From an uncultured Actinomycetes bacterium (lineage in GTDB: Bacteria; Actinomycetota; Actinomycetes; Nanopelagicales; Nanopelagicaceae), in the NCBI GenBank assembly GCA_903875815.1, contig CAIQXR010000254.1, forward strand, positions 1 to 7,749: DNA of 7,749 nucleotides. Reading direction: 5' to 3'. A program made the translations under genes and the position numbers. Below, piece by piece: positions 6,730 to 7,749 of the stretch. The notes beneath the pieces were generated by a model, which was not told the DNA's origin, ran no database searches, and was given only the letters and a program-made list of their open reading frames with translations. Numbering within the stretch: position 1 is the stretch's first letter; each line of letters begins with the position of its first letter.

Positions 6730-6733
6730 AGCA

Positions 6734-7749
6734 ATGGCAAATCAAGCAAAGAAGAGTTCTGGATCATTGGGATTGAAGATCGGCACACTCGGTCTTCCCA
6801 TCCTTGCAGTTCTGATCTTCATTCTTTTCTCACTACTTCTTCCTAAAACTTACCCAACTGCATCAAACTTGCAGGCAATTCTCTCTAACCAATCTATTCC
6901 AGCACTCTTGGCACTGGGCGCCATGATTCCGATCGTTACAGCGAAATTCGATCTTTCCATGGGTTACGCCCTCGGACTTTCCCACGTTGTCGTGATGTAT
7001 CTCTTGGTTCACTCACATGTCGCTTGGCCAGTGGTGTGCTTGCTCGCAGTTCTCGGAACTTCAGTTGTCGGACTTATCAATGGTCTGCTCGTTGAATTTG
7101 CACAAATCGATTCATTTATCGCCACCCTCGGTACTGGTTCAGTGCTGTATGCACTTAGTGGCTGGATCACCGGTGGCGGCCGCATCGTTCCACCGCTCAA
7201 GGGACTTCCTGTCGGATTCACCAATTTGATGAATGCGCACTTCTTAGGTCTACCGATGGGTGCCTATTACATCTTGGTCTTGGTCTTTATTCTCGTCATC
7301 GTTCTGGAATATCTGCCAGCTGGCCGTGGTCTCTATGTCATTGGCTCAAACCCACGCGCTGCCGAATTGATCGGCGTTCCCAAGCGTCGCTATGTCATCT
7401 TGGCATTTGTCTCTTCTTCAGCAATCACTGGCTTTGCCGGTTGCTTACTCGCAGCACAACAGCAAGTCGGAAACCCATCGATCGGTTCTGAATACTTGCT
7501 CCCCGCTTTCGTAGGAGCTCTCCTAGGCTCTACAACAATTCGACTCGGTCGTGCCAACGCCCTCGGCACACTCGTTGCGGTTGCGATTCTCGCAATCGGA
7601 GTCGCAGGCATCCAGCAACTCGGAGCCGACTTCTGGGCGACACCACTCTTCAACGGTCTAACTCTGTTAGCCGCTGTTGGTCTTGCTGGTTTCTCGGCAA
7701 GACGCCGATTGAAATCAGGTGCGGAAGCTGCTCGTAGAAGTATGGAAGC
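6734..7749 (+). CDS. Sugar ABC importer permease (RbsC/XylH/MglC type), 3' end beyond window
   Basis: This is the inner-membrane channel subunit that pairs with the ATPase encoded just upstream. The frame from ATG 6734 stays open to the last base and gives 338 complete codons. Family members are usually 320-350 residues, so little is missing. About ten hydrophobic segments are visible, the first at residues 18-37 after a lysine-rich cytoplasmic start. Family blocks are KFDLSMG (71-77, for the usual GIDLSVG), INGLLV...DSFIATLGT (115-134), the cytoplasmic coupling loop SNPRAAELIGVPKRRY (205-220), and FVGALLGSTTIRLGRANALGTL (259-280). The end is basic (SARRRLKSGAEAARR), as expected for a cytoplasmic tail. 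It is joined to the ATPase gene by a four-base gap and must share its transcript. The binding protein may lie downstream, outside the window. Confidence 0.9.
   Translation, partial: MANQAKKSSGSLGLKIGTLGLPILAVLIFILFSLLLPKTYPTASNLQAILSNQSIPALLALGAMIPIVTAKFDLSMGYALGLSHVVVMYLLVHSHVAWPVVCLLAVLGTSVVGLINGLLVEFAQIDSFIATLGTGSVLYALSGWITGGGRIVPPLKGLPVGFTNLMNAHFLGLPMGAYYILVLVFILVIVLEYLPAGRGLYVIGSNPRAAELIGVPKRRYVILAFVSSSAITGFAGCLLAAQQQVGNPSIGSEYLLPAFVGALLGSTTIRLGRANALGTLVAVAILAIGVAGIQQLGADFWATPLFNGLTLLAAVGLAGFSARRRLKSGAEAARRSME

Noticed and set aside
7009..7653. Minus-strand frames (71 and 87 codons) within the permease region
   Set aside because: The plus frame through this stretch is a continuous, motif-bearing membrane protein that is open to the window edge, so the others are shadows.

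Overview
The window looks like bacterial chromosome, most likely from an actinobacterium. The base composition is close to half G+C by eye, genes are packed with overlaps of a few bases, Shine-Dalgarno sites are often weak, and the short serine acetyltransferase sits directly behind cysteine synthase. A streamlined freshwater lineage (Nanopelagicales-like) is a guess from this style. There is no rRNA or other marker gene to fix the taxonomy. I saw no tRNA, insertion sequence, phage gene or CRISPR array.

Layout. (1) Positions 1-1411, plus strand: the end of a cysK-cysE pair, the two enzymes that make cysteine from serine. The start of cysK lies outside the window. (2) Positions 1395-4248, minus strand: a tight three-gene operon read from right to left. 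It encodes a metal-dependent cyclase-family hydrolase, then a D-2-hydroxyacid dehydrogenase, then a GarR/3-hydroxyisobutyrate-dehydrogenase-like enzyme. Each junction overlaps by 1 or 10 bases, and the operon's last gene runs tail-to-tail into cysE with a 17-base overlap. (3) Positions 4249-4380: a divergent control region with an imperfect inverted repeat. (4) Positions 4381-5178, plus strand: an IclR-family regulator. (5) Positions 5251-7749, plus strand: an ATPase with two nucleotide-binding domains and a membrane permease of a ribose/xylose/galactose-type ABC importer. The permease runs off the right edge with no stop codon in the window.

How the parts may work together. Positions 1395-7749 read as one uptake-and-breakdown locus. 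An importer brings in a sugar or sugar-acid-like compound, a hydrolase opens a lactone or amide, two dehydrogenases act on hydroxyacid or semialdehyde intermediates, and an IclR protein senses an intermediate. Each family call rests on motifs seen in the translations. The joint pathway and its substrate are inference, because no substrate-binding protein, kinase, aldolase or dehydratase is present to name the compound. I do not recognise this exact enzyme combination as a described pathway, and it is the most interesting item here. The cysK-cysE pair is an unrelated housekeeping neighbour.
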